A stretch of DNA of 64,000 nt from contig CAVWDE010000020.1 of the NCBI GenBank assembly GCA_963753685.1, forward strand, positions 367,318-431,317, in the 5' to 3' direction. Source of the DNA: DATAOG01 sp963753685 (GTDB taxonomy: Bacteria; Pseudomonadota; Alphaproteobacteria; Geminicoccales; Geminicoccaceae). Made by a program: the position numbers and the translations under genes. The stretch's first letter is position 1. Each line of letters starts with the position of its first letter. Of the stretch, positions 41,740 to 50,482 are shown piece by piece. Below the pieces are notes generated by a model. That model was not told where the DNA came from, searched no databases, and was given only the letters and a program-made list of their open reading frames with translations.

Positions 41740-44312
41740 GGCGTGGATGTGCGCGCGAGCAGGGCGTCGACGAAAGCCACGTTCACGGGCTGGAACTGGC
41801 GTTCACCCTCGAAGTTCTGGTCGTGAAAGAAGCGCGGATCGCCCACCGCGAGGCACCTGCCGCGGCCGGGTCGGGTCTCCGCGACCAGACCGTAGCCCTT
41901 CCAGGCGGCGTGGATGGTCAGGGCCTGGTCCCCGATCGCCCGGATCGGCCAGGCATCGACCATTTCGAGCTCCTTGCCGTGCCAGGGTGCGGTCGCCGGC
42001 CCGAGCGGCAACGGGTCGATCGCCATGCCGCAAAGCCCGAGCGGACCCGCGACCAGCTCGGGGTGGCGCCCGTCGGCGACGATCAGGAGCGTGCCACCGC
42101 GTTCGAGAAACCGCGCGAGCCGATCCCGATCGGCCGCCGAGTACGGCGCGGAGGGTGCGAACAGCACGACCATCCCGACCTGATCGAGATCCTCATTGTT
42201 CAGCCCACCGGTAACGGGCAGATATCCGGCTCGGTAAAGCGCCGCGAACAAGCCGCCGATCGAGCCCTCGACGAAGAACTCGTAGGGCGCGTAGGGCACG
42301 TGCCCGGTGTCGACCAGCGCTACCGCCTCGGGCGGCCGCAACGGCGTCGGCGCGGGCGGGGGCCGGAGATCGCGCACGGCGGCAGCAGCCAGGAGCGCGA
42401 GTGCCAGCGGCACGACCAGAGCGCCCGGCCGCCGGGTCCAGATCAGGCCCACGACCCCGACGCCAAGGAGGACCCACAACGCAATGCCCAGAGCCGCGGG
42501 TCGGCGTTCGGAACCGCCGGCGACGTAGGCGAACACCCGATCGACGAAGGCGCGGGCCTGGGGGACCGACAGGATCTGGATGGTCGATGTGTCACCGAAC
42601 ACGACGACCCGACCGTCCCCGACCTCGGCGCTCGCCACCAGGACGACGTCACCGAGGCGCTCGCCCACCTGGTATCGGTAATCGCCAAGCATTCCCCCCT
42701 GGCCGTCGTTGAGCCGGTTGCCGAGATCGCTGAACGCATAGCGGCCGACCACCACCGGGCGCGCGCGCAGATCGTCCAGCACCAGCGAGCCACCGGTGCC
42801 GATCTCGAGATCGCGCGCATCGACCACGCCCGATGTGATCGGATGCGGCCGCACCTCGATCGCATCCTGCCAGTGGCTTCTCAACGGGAAGGCGGAATCG
42901 AAGATGAAGCGCGTGCCGATCGGCTCCAGCAGCCGATTGAGCGGTTTCATCATGCCGAACAGGTCGGTGTGATCGCCCAGCACGAGCAGCCCGCCCCCCT
43001 TGCGGACGAAGCTCCAGATCGCCTCGCGCTCGCGATCGTCGAAGGACTGGCGAAGGTTGATCACGACCAGGACGTCGACCGTCTTCAGCGCGTCGGGCAG
43101 ATCGGCGCGCGCGACCTTGGCGACCTGGTAGCCCGCGAGCTCCAGGAAGCGCGACGCGCTGCCGAACATGCCGACCTGGTTGAGGCCGTACCGGCCGCGT
43201 TCCGGGCTGGAGAAGTCGAGCATGCCGTCGTCGTAGAACGCGATGGTCGCACCCGCCGGGGCCACGAGCGCCGACCGCGTCCCGAGCCCGCCGGCCCCGA
43301 CCACGATCGCCAGCACGGCCAGGGCCGCGACCAAGGGTCGGCCACGACCGCCCGCCGGCGCCGCCGGCGCCGGTCGCAGCAGAAAGCGCGCCGGCAGCCA
43401 CATCGCCAGCACCAGCAGGACATTGCCGATCGACGCCAGGGTGCCCGGGCGCAGCTGGCGAGGCTGGTCGGGATCGAAGACATGGTCGGCCGGCGGCATG
43501 ACGAGCGCCTGTGCGGCGGCGCGCAGGCCGGCCTCGATCCAGGGCATCACCGCGGCATAGGCGACCACGAGCGCAAGGGTCACGACGAGCAACGCGCCGG
43601 CGCGCAGCGCGGGCGTCAGGGTCCGCCGGCCACCGGCAGCGACGAAGACGGCGCCGAGCGCCGCGTAGAGGACCACGACCCACACGCCCGCAAACGTCGG
43701 CCCCAGCTCGACCGGCGTGCCGCTGAGGCTGCCCGCGCTCCGGGAGATGGCGAGGGCGACGGCGTCGAGCCCGCTCCACACGACCGGCAGTTGCCGCATC
43801 CCGACGACCACCAGCGCCGCGAGCGCGACCGCGTCGGCGCCGAGCGCCAGCGTCCGACCCAACGCAGTCGCGCGCCCCAGCCACGCCGCTCCGGCCAGGC
43901 CGGCGACGACCGCCAGAAGATCGATCGCGGTCGCGTCGCCGTGGGTCACATGGGCGGCGACGAGCGGCCATACTGGCACGAACAGCAGCGCGGCGCGGGC
44001 CCACAATGCTGCGCCGCGCGCACGCCGCACTACCGGGACGACCACGGCGCCGAGCGCGAGCGCGAGGAGGGCCCTGGTCAGGGCCGGACTGAGCGGACCG
44101 GCCAGCCCCGCCGCCAGCAGGAAAGCCAGGAATCCCAGGACGACCGGGGTCCAGGCGCCCCGCTCTTCCTTTGCATCCCGGTGCAGATCCCCGAGGCGCG
44201 CGTGGCGGCGCCGGAGCGCCTCGAGGGCAGCGGACCCGGCAAGGCGGAGCCGCCCTGGCCAGGACTTGCGATCGCTCCGCTCGAGGCCAGACGAAGGGAC
44301 GGTCGCGCTCAT
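41736..44312 (-). CDS. large membrane protein with two GATase-like (GldG/DUF4350-like) domains
   Basis: About 858 residues (more if the GTG at 44336 is used). Roughly ten membrane spans occupy the first 330 residues. A GATase-like domain with VDVLVVINLRQSFDDREREAIWSF and GGGLLVLGDHTDLFGMM follows, then two spans, then a second GATase-like domain (LERGGTLLIVADGRHPELV). The catalytic cysteine and His/Glu of true amidotransferases are not evident, so the domains probably bind rather than catalyse. It is the intact paralogue of the next gene, coupled by ATGA. Confidence 0.7.
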   Translation of the reverse strand: MSATVPSSGLERSDRKSWPGRLRLAGSAALEALRRRHARLGDLHRDAKEERGAWTPVVLGFLAFLLAAGLAGPLSPALTRALLALALGAVVVPVVRRARGAALWARAALLFVPVWPLVAAHVTHGDATAIDLLAVVAGLAGAAWLGRATALGRTLALGADAVALAALVVVGMRQLPVVWSGLDAVALAISRSAGSLSGTPVELGPTFAGVWVVVLYAALGAVFVAAGGRRTLTPALRAGALLVVTLALVVAYAAVMPWIEAGLRAAAQALVMPPADHVFDPDQPRQLRPGTLASIGNVLLVLAMWLPARFLLRPAPAAPAGGRGRPLVAALAVLAIVVGAGGLGTRSALVAPAGATIAFYDDGMLDFSSPERGRYGLNQVGMFGSASRFLELAGYQVAKVARADLPDALKTVDVLVVINLRQSFDDREREAIWSFVRKGGGLLVLGDHTDLFGMMKPLNRLLEPIGTRFIFDSAFPLRSHWQDAIEVRPHPITSGVVDARDLEIGTGGSLVLDDLRARPVVVGRYAFSDLGNRLNDGQGGMLGDYRYQVGERLGDVVLVASAEVGDGRVVVFGDTSTIQILSVPQARAFVDRVFAYVAGGSERRPAALGIALWVLLGVGVVGLIWTRRPGALVVPLALALLAAAAVRDLRPPPAPTPLRPPEAVALVDTGHVPYAPYEFFVEGSIGGLFAALYRAGYLPVTGGLNNEDLDQVGMVVLFAPSAPYSAADRDRLARFLERGGTLLIVADGRHPELVAGPLGLCGMAIDPLPLGPATAPWHGKELEMVDAWPIRAIGDQALTIHAAWKGYGLVAETRPGRGRCLAVGDPRFFHDQNFEGERQFQPVNVAFVDALLARTSTP

Positions 44313-44421
44313 GCGGTCGCGCGCCAACCAGTCCACGCGCCGGAAGACGCCACCCGGTCCCGGACGTCACACAGCGGTAACAGGCCTGCCGACACCGCGA
44401 CAGCCCCGCGCAAGGGTGTCC

Positions 44422-45363
44422 TCACCCGATCGGCGGACACCGCCATTCCCGCCGGTCGGGCTTGACCGCGGGCGCTGGCAGAGCTTCCACGGACTTCGGC
44501 AGCTTGCCCTGCCACTCGAGCTTCTCGCGGATCTTTCGGCTGACGACCGCCGTGATGTCCTCGGCGCGCTTGCCGATCGCGATCTGGAAGGCCGAGTCGG
44601 GGATCTCGACCCCGAACTCGTAGGCGATGTCGTACTCGCCCTCGACGTAGGCCTCGATCCCGGGCGCGGGATGCCAGGCATCGTCGTTCTCCATGCGCAA
44701 CACCAGGTAGCTCTGCGGATCGACCCACAAGGTCACGCCCATCGAGCTGTCCGGGCTCAAGGGAATCCGGCCCTCGGAGCGCAACACGTAGACCGGCTTT
44801 CCCTGCAGAACCTGCTGGCTCAGCACGAAGTCGTGGCCGAGGAACTCCTCAGGCAACTCGGCCGCCATCATCGGCTGGGTCCACTTGGGACCGTACTCCT
44901 TGGGCATCCGACTGAAATCGACGTAGTCTTCGCGCACGCCGCAGCCGCGCTCCGGGTCCGCGTCGGGCTCCTTATAGCGCCACCACAGCAACCGGCCGTC
45001 ATTGATCCACAGGAGATCCCCGCCCGGCCGGTCCGCGTCGGCCTTACCCTTCGCCCGCACCGCCGTCCGGTAAGCGCCCTCCGCCTGCTCGAACCGGATC
45101 TTGCGGTCCTTCTGGAGGGCGACCGCCGTCCCGGACAGATGCACATCAGGCTTTCCCGGCGCGCGGATGACGGTGCGGTACGCCATCGTCACCCGTCTGC
45201 CCTCGGCGTTGAGCGCCTCGTACGCCTTGTTGATGCGCTCCATCACGGTCGGCGCATCGATCTTCGGCGCGTCCTCTGCGCAAGCTTGCCCGCCGACGAG
45301 CACAGCCGCAACCAGCCACAATGCCGGACCTGCAAGACACGGCGCGACCAAGCCCGCGCCCAT
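44422..45363 (-). CDS. secreted LolA-like (DUF2092-like) protein
   Basis: A 313-residue exported protein (signal peptide ending near GGQACA) whose repeated strand pattern resembles the LolA/LppX open-barrel fold: MAYRTVIRAPGKPDVHLSG, KIRFEQAEGAYRT, then VTLWVDPQSYLVLRMEN and YEFGVEIPDSAFQIAIG. Such folds carry lipids or hydrophobic chains in the periplasm. A GTG at 45396 is an alternative start. It lies between the Cys-repeat protein and the large membrane proteins in one gene run; a second LolA-like gene opens the run. Confidence 0.65.
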   Translation of the reverse strand: MGAGLVAPCLAGPALWLVAAVLVGGQACAEDAPKIDAPTVMERINKAYEALNAEGRRVTMAYRTVIRAPGKPDVHLSGTAVALQKDRKIRFEQAEGAYRTAVRAKGKADADRPGGDLLWINDGRLLWWRYKEPDADPERGCGVREDYVDFSRMPKEYGPKWTQPMMAAELPEEFLGHDFVLSQQVLQGKPVYVLRSEGRIPLSPDSSMGVTLWVDPQSYLVLRMENDDAWHPAPGIEAYVEGEYDIAYEFGVEIPDSAFQIAIGKRAEDITAVVSRKIREKLEWQGKLPKSVEALPAPAVKPDRREWRCPPIG

Positions 45364-45401
45364 GCGGGTCGCTCTCCGTCTCAAAGCTCGTTCCACGCCC
45401 G

Positions 45402-46229
45402 CTAGAACAACTGCTTCGTTGGCGCCCGCAGCGCGGCGCTCTGGGTCGAGCCGGCCGGGCTCGTCGCCTCGGCGACCCGGCCGACGGTGTCCGTCGTCTG
45501 CACGGTGTAGGTGACGTCACGCCCGGCCGGCAGCGGGTCGATCACCCGCATCAGTCGATCGTTCGAGGCGGGCCCCTCCGCCACCAGCACATCACCGCGG
45601 CCCGCGCCCGCGTTTCGGTATACCCGGTAGCCCGCGACATCGCCCCCGCTCACTTCAAAGCGGATCTCGTTGCCGGCGGTGACCCGGGCCACGTCGAATC
45701 CGGTGATACGCACGGTCGCGAGGGGGTTCTGGTTCTGGAGCGGGCAGTACGCCCCCGACTTCTGGTTGGGCGCCGTCTGGGGCGCCGTCTGATCGGGCGC
45801 CGTTGGGGAGTTGTTCTCTGGCGTACCCTCTCGGTTGCAGTTGGAACAGGAGCTCAAGGTGCACTCACTACCGACGCAGGTCGAACCAACGCAGCCGGAG
45901 CCAACACATTCGGAGCCAACGCACGCGCTCCCAACGCAGCCGCTCAGAGCGCATGCGCTGACGGCCTCGCTCGGCCATAGCAAAGCCTGCTGGCCTGCCG
46001 GCGCCATGTGACGCTGAGGCTCCAACTCTGCGGGCAGCGCATCCGCGACGGCTGCGGGTGCCATCCCGAACTGCAGCGCCATCTCATCGAGACGCCGTGC
46101 GAACAAGGGCGTCACCGGCGGCGAGACCGTGGCCCCTCGTTCGACCCCGCCCAGTTCGGCGAAGCACACGCCCGTGAGGGTCACCACCCCGGCCAGCACC
46201 GTCAACGCGACCTTCCACAGGTTCCCCAT
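45402..46229 (-). CDS. secreted protein with a five-residue cysteine repeat and an FN3-like domain
   Basis: The 275-residue protein has a signal peptide ending near VCFA and an unknown N-terminal domain. Residues 93-128 then place a cysteine at every fifth position (93, 98, 103, 108, 113, 118, 123, 128), with one more at 131. The repeat is C-V-G-S-x in its best copies. A Gln/Pro/Thr-rich linker and a fibronectin III-like domain (VRITGFDVARVTAGNEIRFEVSGG...YRVYRN) follow. Period five suits a pentapeptide-repeat beta-helix in which cysteines would stack in a ladder. The start follows GGGGAGGAC. The function is unknown. Confidence 0.75.
   Translation of the reverse strand: MGNLWKVALTVLAGVVTLTGVCFAELGGVERGATVSPPVTPLFARRLDEMALQFGMAPAAVADALPAELEPQRHMAPAGQQALLWPSEAVSACALSGCVGSACVGSECVGSGCVGSTCVGSECTLSSCSNCNREGTPENNSPTAPDQTAPQTAPNQKSGAYCPLQNQNPLATVRITGFDVARVTAGNEIRFEVSGGDVAGYRVYRNAGAGRGDVLVAEGPASNDRLMRVIDPLPAGRDVTYTVQTTDTVGRVAEATSPAGSTQSAALRAPTKQLF
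45837..45953 (-). repeat. 15-bp coding tandem repeat specifying the Cys-Val-Gly-Ser-x array
   Basis: About seven 15-base units in register with the reading frame. Units differ mainly in the codon for the variable residue and by silent changes, with two Leu-for-Gly variants at the ends (CALSG and CTLSS). This is expansion of a 15-base unit kept in frame. Confidence 0.8.
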
Positions 46230-46344
46230 GCGTCGTCCTCCCCTGAATGCTTCCGCTCGCTCGGCTGTCCGTCAGCTCATCGGGCTGGCTGCCGCCAAAG
46301 TGGTCGCTCCGCCGCCAGAGCAGGCGGCGACGCGATCCGCGCGG

Positions 46345-47253
46345 CTACTGAACTGGGCCCAGCACCTGGTCGTCGAACTGCTGCTGCGCCTCGATCCCCG
46401 CCAGAAACTGGGGATCATTGGTCAGATCGACGGCATCGGGAGGCAGCTGCAGGAAGAACGCGCCGGGCCGCACGAGAACCCCGGGGGTGTAAGCAAAGTC
46501 ACCCTCCAATTCGAGGAAGTGGCCGGTCGCGATCTGCTCGGAGTCCTGTTCCATGCGCGCCACCAGACAGGTCTCCGGCGCGACGAAGAACGCCGCGAAG
46601 TCCACCTGCTCCGCGTCCGAGATCCGGGTCGCCCCCTGGCTGCGCAGCACGAACACCGGGTCGCCCTGGTAAGTCTCGCGCTCCACCACAAGGTCTCCCC
46701 CGGCATTCAGCAGGTCGAATTCGACCAGCGTCGCGAACGGGCCGGTGATCCGCTCCTGAACGTCCGGAGGGAAATTCGAGAGGTCGATCTTGAACGCGTT
46801 GGTGACGAACTCGCCTTTGGCCACCGGGATCCCGGTTTCCAAAGAGCGCACCTCGTCGCCCCGCCGGACGAAGACCAACTTGCTTTCCGCCCGGCCGAAA
46901 AACGGCGGAATGTTGTCCTTGCCCGGACTGCGCGCGACCACGTCGTGATCCGCCTCGAAGCGCAGGTTGGTTCCCTGCTGCACGACGGACGCGCTACCCG
47001 TGCTGGTCACGTCGGGCTGCCCCAGGACCCGCGTGATCAGCCGAAACTGCATGTCGATCTGGAACGTCCCCTCGGCCAGGCCGTGGTAGGCGTCGTCGAT
47101 ACACTGGATCAAGGTGTTGGCGCTCGGGGTGGTGCCACCCTGGAACGCCGACAACACGTCTTCCTGCGGCGTGCCCGCCACTGCGGTGCCGCCGATGGCG
47201 CTGGGCAGCGCGAGTCCGGCGACCATCCCGGCGAGCGCGCAAAATCTCGTCAT
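46345..47253 (-). CDS. secreted LolA-like (DUF2092-like) protein, first gene of the cluster
   Basis: A 302-residue exported protein with a signal peptide (MTRFCALAGMVAGLALPSAIGGTAVA) and strands resembling the LolA fold (FQIDMQFRLITRVLGQPDVTSTG, NLRFEADHDVV, PETCLVARMEQD). It shares layout and local phrases with the protein at 44422 (a late FVLRSQG compared with YVLRSEG), so the two are probably paralogues. ATG 47253 follows GGGAGGTG; a GTG two codons earlier is possible. It probably heads the transcript that ends at the TlpA gene. Confidence 0.65.
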   Translation of the reverse strand: MTRFCALAGMVAGLALPSAIGGTAVAGTPQEDVLSAFQGGTTPSANTLIQCIDDAYHGLAEGTFQIDMQFRLITRVLGQPDVTSTGSASVVQQGTNLRFEADHDVVARSPGKDNIPPFFGRAESKLVFVRRGDEVRSLETGIPVAKGEFVTNAFKIDLSNFPPDVQERITGPFATLVEFDLLNAGGDLVVERETYQGDPVFVLRSQGATRISDAEQVDFAAFFVAPETCLVARMEQDSEQIATGHFLELEGDFAYTPGVLVRPGAFFLQLPPDAVDLTNDPQFLAGIEAQQQFDDQVLGPVQ

Positions 47254-47572
47254 CTGCACCTCCCGTCCCCCGCTTGCCGATGGCTGGAGGGAGCTTGCTT
47301 TGCCTGCAGCGGAGCCGAGCTAAATACACCCAGGCTGGTGAGCACTCGGACTCTTCGAAGCAATTTATCATAAAACCGTCGGTGTGACCAAGACGATTTC
47401 CAGCTCAGCCCTAGAGTTTCCACCGACCGATGCGCGGGAATCGCGTTGAGCCGTCACGTGGGGTCAGGGCGCGCTCCCCTCACGCGCGACCAGGCGCATC
47501 GACCCGCGGTGATGACAGGTGGCGGCGGGGGCGCTATAGCAGCGCTATGCTAAGATCCGGCCGCCAGCGAGC
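47254..47572. other. divergent promoter region between the Cys-repeat cluster and the molybdoenzyme operon
   Basis: 319 bases that must hold promoters for both directions. A short inverted repeat, ATAGC-AGC-GCTAT, occurs at 47536-47548, about 25 bases before the molybdoenzyme start; it could be an operator or chance. No gene was seen. Confidence 0.45.
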
Positions 47573-50482
47573 ATGCCGTGCTCCAAACCGGCCGCGAGGG
47601 GGACGGTTCTGCTCACACGCGCGCTCGATCTGTCGCCGCCGGTCGCGGACGAGGTCAAGACCACGACCTGCTACATGTGCGCCTGCCGCTGCGGCATCAA
47701 AGTGCACCTCCTGGACGGCCGGATCCGCTACATCGAGGGCAACCGCGACCACCCGGTCAACCACGGCGTGCTGTGCGCCAAGGGCTCGGCCGGGATCATG
47801 CAGCACTACGCGCCGGCGCGCCTGACCAAGCCGCTCATGCGGGTCGGCGAGCGCGGCGCCTGCGAGTTCCGCGAGATCGAATGGCACGAGGCGCTGGCGA
47901 CCGCGACCCAGTGGCTCTCCGCGATCCGCCACGACGACCCGCGCAAGCTCGCCTTCTTCACCGGCCGCGATCAGAGCCAGGCGCTGACCGGCTGGTGGGC
48001 CACGCAGTTCGGCACCCCCAACTACGCCGCCCACGGCGGTTTCTGCTCGGTCAACATGGCGGCCGGCGGCCTCTACACGATCGGCGGCTCGTTCTGGGAG
48101 TTCGGCGAGCCGGACTGGGAGCACACCCGCTACTTCATGCTGTTCGGCTGCGCCGAGGACCACGACAGCAACCCGCTCAAGATCGGCCTCGGCAAGCTCA
48201 AGGCGAAGGGCGTCAAGTTCGTCTCGGTCAACCCGGTGCGCACCGGCTACTCGGCGATCGCCGACGAGTGGCTCGCCATCACCCCCGGGACCGACGGCCT
48301 GTTCGTGCTCGCCCTGGTCCACGAGCTCCTTCGCGCGGGCAAGGTCGACCTCGACTACCTGATCCGCTACACCAACGCCCCCTGGCTCGTGACCCTGGCC
48401 CCCGGCGCCGCCGATGACGGCCTGTTCGCGCGCGCTGCCGAGGGCGTCCCGCTGGTCTGGGACCGGACCGCCAAAGCGCCGCGCCCGGCGAACGATCCCG
48501 ACGCCAGGCCGGCCCTGAAAGGCGAGGTCACGCTGTCCGATGGCCGGCGCGCGCGGCCGGTCTTTCATCTGTTGGCCGAGCGCTATCTCGACCCGGCCTA
48601 CGCGCCGGATGCGGTGGCGGCGCGGACCGGGATCCCCGCTCCGACCATCCGCAAGATCGCCGCAGAGCTTGCGCAAGCCGCGTTCGCCGACCCCCTGGTC
48701 CTCGACCAGCCCTGGACGGATGCCTCGGGCCGGCGCCACGCCCAGATGATCGGCCGGCCGGTCAGCATGCACGCGATGCGCGGGATCTCGGCGCACGCCA
48801 ATGGCTTCCACACCTGCCGCGCGCTGCATCTCTTGCAGATCCTGCTCGGCAGCATCGATGCGCCAGGCGGCCTGCGCTACAAGCCGCCGTTTCCGAAACC
48901 GATCCCGCCGGCGCCGAAGCCGGCCGGCCGGCCGGATCAGGTCGCACCGGGCCAGGCCATGGCCGGGCCGCCGCTGGGCTTTCCCACCGGCCCCGAGGAC
49001 CTCCTGGTCGAGGAGGGCGGCAGCCCCCGCCGGATCGACAAGGCGTTCTCCTGGGACGCCCCGCTCGCCGCCCATGGGCTGATGCACCTCGTGATCACCA
49101 ACGCCCACAACCGCGATCCCTACGGAATCGACACGCTGTTCCTGTACATGGCCAACATGGCCTGGAACTCGGCCATGAACACGGGCGGCACGCTCGCCAT
49201 GCTGACCGCCAAAGACCCCGCGAGCGGCGAGTACCGCATCCCCCACATCATCTATTCGGACGCCTATTTCTCGGAGACGGTCGCCTACGCCGACCTGATC
49301 CTGCCCGATACCACCTACCTCGAGCGCTACGACTGCATCTCGCTGCTCGACCGGCCGATCTGCTCGGCCGACGGGCCCGCGGACGCCATCCGCCAACCGG
49401 TGCTGGCGCCCGATCGCGACGTCCGCCCGTTCCAGGACGTGCTCCTCGAGCTCGGCCACCGCCTGCGCCTGCCGGGCATGACCAACGATGACGGCAGTCC
49501 CAAATATCCAAAGGGTTACGCCGACTATCTGATCCATCACCAGCGCCAGCCCGGGATCGGCTCGCTGGCCGGCTGGCGGGGCGGCGACGGGACCAAGGAG
49601 GGCAGGGGGGAGCCCAACCCCGAGCAGCTGCAGCGGTACATCGAGCACGGCTGCTTCTGGCAGGGCCTGATCCCGCCCGAGGCGCGCTACTTCAAGCACG
49701 CCAACCAGGCCTATCTCGACTACGCGGTCCAGATGGGCTTCATCCCGAAGGCGGAGCCGATCACGCTCCAGCTCTACAGCGAGGTTTTGCAGAAGTTCCG
49801 CCTCGCGGCCGAAGGGCACGGGCCGGTGCAGCCGCCCGAGCGCCACCGGGCGCGCGTGCAGACCTATTTCGACCCGCTGCCATTCTGGTATCCGCCATTC
49901 GATGACGGGGCTGCCGATGCCGCGGGCTTTCCGCTCCACGCCGTCACCCAGCGGCCGATGGCGATGTACCACTCCTGGGGCGGCATGAACGCCTGGCTGC
50001 GCCAGATCCACGGCAGCAACCGGCTCTACCTGCACCACACGCGGGCAGCCGCCCTCGGCCTCGAGGACGACGCCTGGGTCTGGATCAGCAGCCGGCACGG
50101 CCGCATCAAGGCCCAGATCCGGCTGGTCGACGGGGTCAATCCCGACACCTGCTGGACCTGGAACGCGATCGGCAAGCGGGCCCGCTCCTGGAACCTCGCG
50201 GCGAACGCACCCGAATCCCAAAAAGGCTTCCTGCTCAATCATCTGATCGATGAACTTCTGCCCGAGCGCGAGGGCGGCTACCGCTACGCCAACGCCGACC
50301 CGGTGACCGGCCAGGCGGCGTGGTACGATCTCCGGGTCAAGATCGAGCCCGCGACCCCGGCCGAGGCCGGCACCTGCGCGCCGCAGCTGGCAGCTCTCTG
50401 TCCGCCGCCCTGTCTGCCGCCGGCGCCCAAGGTCTCCCGGTTCGGCATCGAGTTCCGGCCACGCCGGAAGCGCTCGGCATGA
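47573..50482 (+). CDS. molybdopterin oxidoreductase, SoeA-like (DMSO reductase family)
   Basis: The 969-residue catalytic subunit binds Mo-bis(MGD) and one 4Fe-4S cluster through Cys33, Cys36, Cys40 and Cys68 (CX2CX3CX27C). No Tat signal is visible, so it should face the cytoplasm, as SoeA does. Length and its two partner genes (four-cluster FeS protein and DmsC-type anchor) fit SoeABC, the cytoplasmic sulfite dehydrogenase of sulfur oxidisers. A DmsABC- or polysulfide/thiosulfate reductase-like role is the alternative. A persulfide-sensor-like repressor gene lies at the operon's end. Confidence 0.75.
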   Translation: MPCSKPAARGTVLLTRALDLSPPVADEVKTTTCYMCACRCGIKVHLLDGRIRYIEGNRDHPVNHGVLCAKGSAGIMQHYAPARLTKPLMRVGERGACEFREIEWHEALATATQWLSAIRHDDPRKLAFFTGRDQSQALTGWWATQFGTPNYAAHGGFCSVNMAAGGLYTIGGSFWEFGEPDWEHTRYFMLFGCAEDHDSNPLKIGLGKLKAKGVKFVSVNPVRTGYSAIADEWLAITPGTDGLFVLALVHELLRAGKVDLDYLIRYTNAPWLVTLAPGAADDGLFARAAEGVPLVWDRTAKAPRPANDPDARPALKGEVTLSDGRRARPVFHLLAERYLDPAYAPDAVAARTGIPAPTIRKIAAELAQAAFADPLVLDQPWTDASGRRHAQMIGRPVSMHAMRGISAHANGFHTCRALHLLQILLGSIDAPGGLRYKPPFPKPIPPAPKPAGRPDQVAPGQAMAGPPLGFPTGPEDLLVEEGGSPRRIDKAFSWDAPLAAHGLMHLVITNAHNRDPYGIDTLFLYMANMAWNSAMNTGGTLAMLTAKDPASGEYRIPHIIYSDAYFSETVAYADLILPDTTYLERYDCISLLDRPICSADGPADAIRQPVLAPDRDVRPFQDVLLELGHRLRLPGMTNDDGSPKYPKGYADYLIHHQRQPGIGSLAGWRGGDGTKEGRGEPNPEQLQRYIEHGCFWQGLIPPEARYFKHANQAYLDYAVQMGFIPKAEPITLQLYSEVLQKFRLAAEGHGPVQPPERHRARVQTYFDPLPFWYPPFDDGAADAAGFPLHAVTQRPMAMYHSWGGMNAWLRQIHGSNRLYLHHTRAAALGLEDDAWVWISSRHGRIKAQIRLVDGVNPDTCWTWNAIGKRARSWNLAANAPESQKGFLLNHLIDELLPEREGGYRYANADPVTGQAAWYDLRVKIEPATPAEAGTCAPQLAALCPPPCLPPAPKVSRFGIEFRPRRKRSA

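Noticed and set aside
41823..44465. An 880-codon plus-strand frame opposite the GATase-like membrane protein
   Set aside because: Composition is Arg/Asp/His-rich without motifs; the opposite strand has membrane spans and paralogue similarity.
45837..45953. CRISPR-like or non-coding minisatellite
   Set aside because: The 15-base units are in frame within a secreted protein with ribosome site and signal peptide, so the repeat is coding.
47536..47548. Operator for the ArsR/BigR-like repressor
   Set aside because: The short inverted repeat does not match the BigR/SqrR site I know and could be chance in GC-rich DNA.
47534..50242. A 900-codon open frame on the minus strand opposite the molybdoenzyme gene
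   Set aside because: It is the antisense shadow of a high-GC gene: the translation is Val/Gly/Arg/Asp-rich with no domain, while the plus strand gives a complete molybdopterin enzyme.
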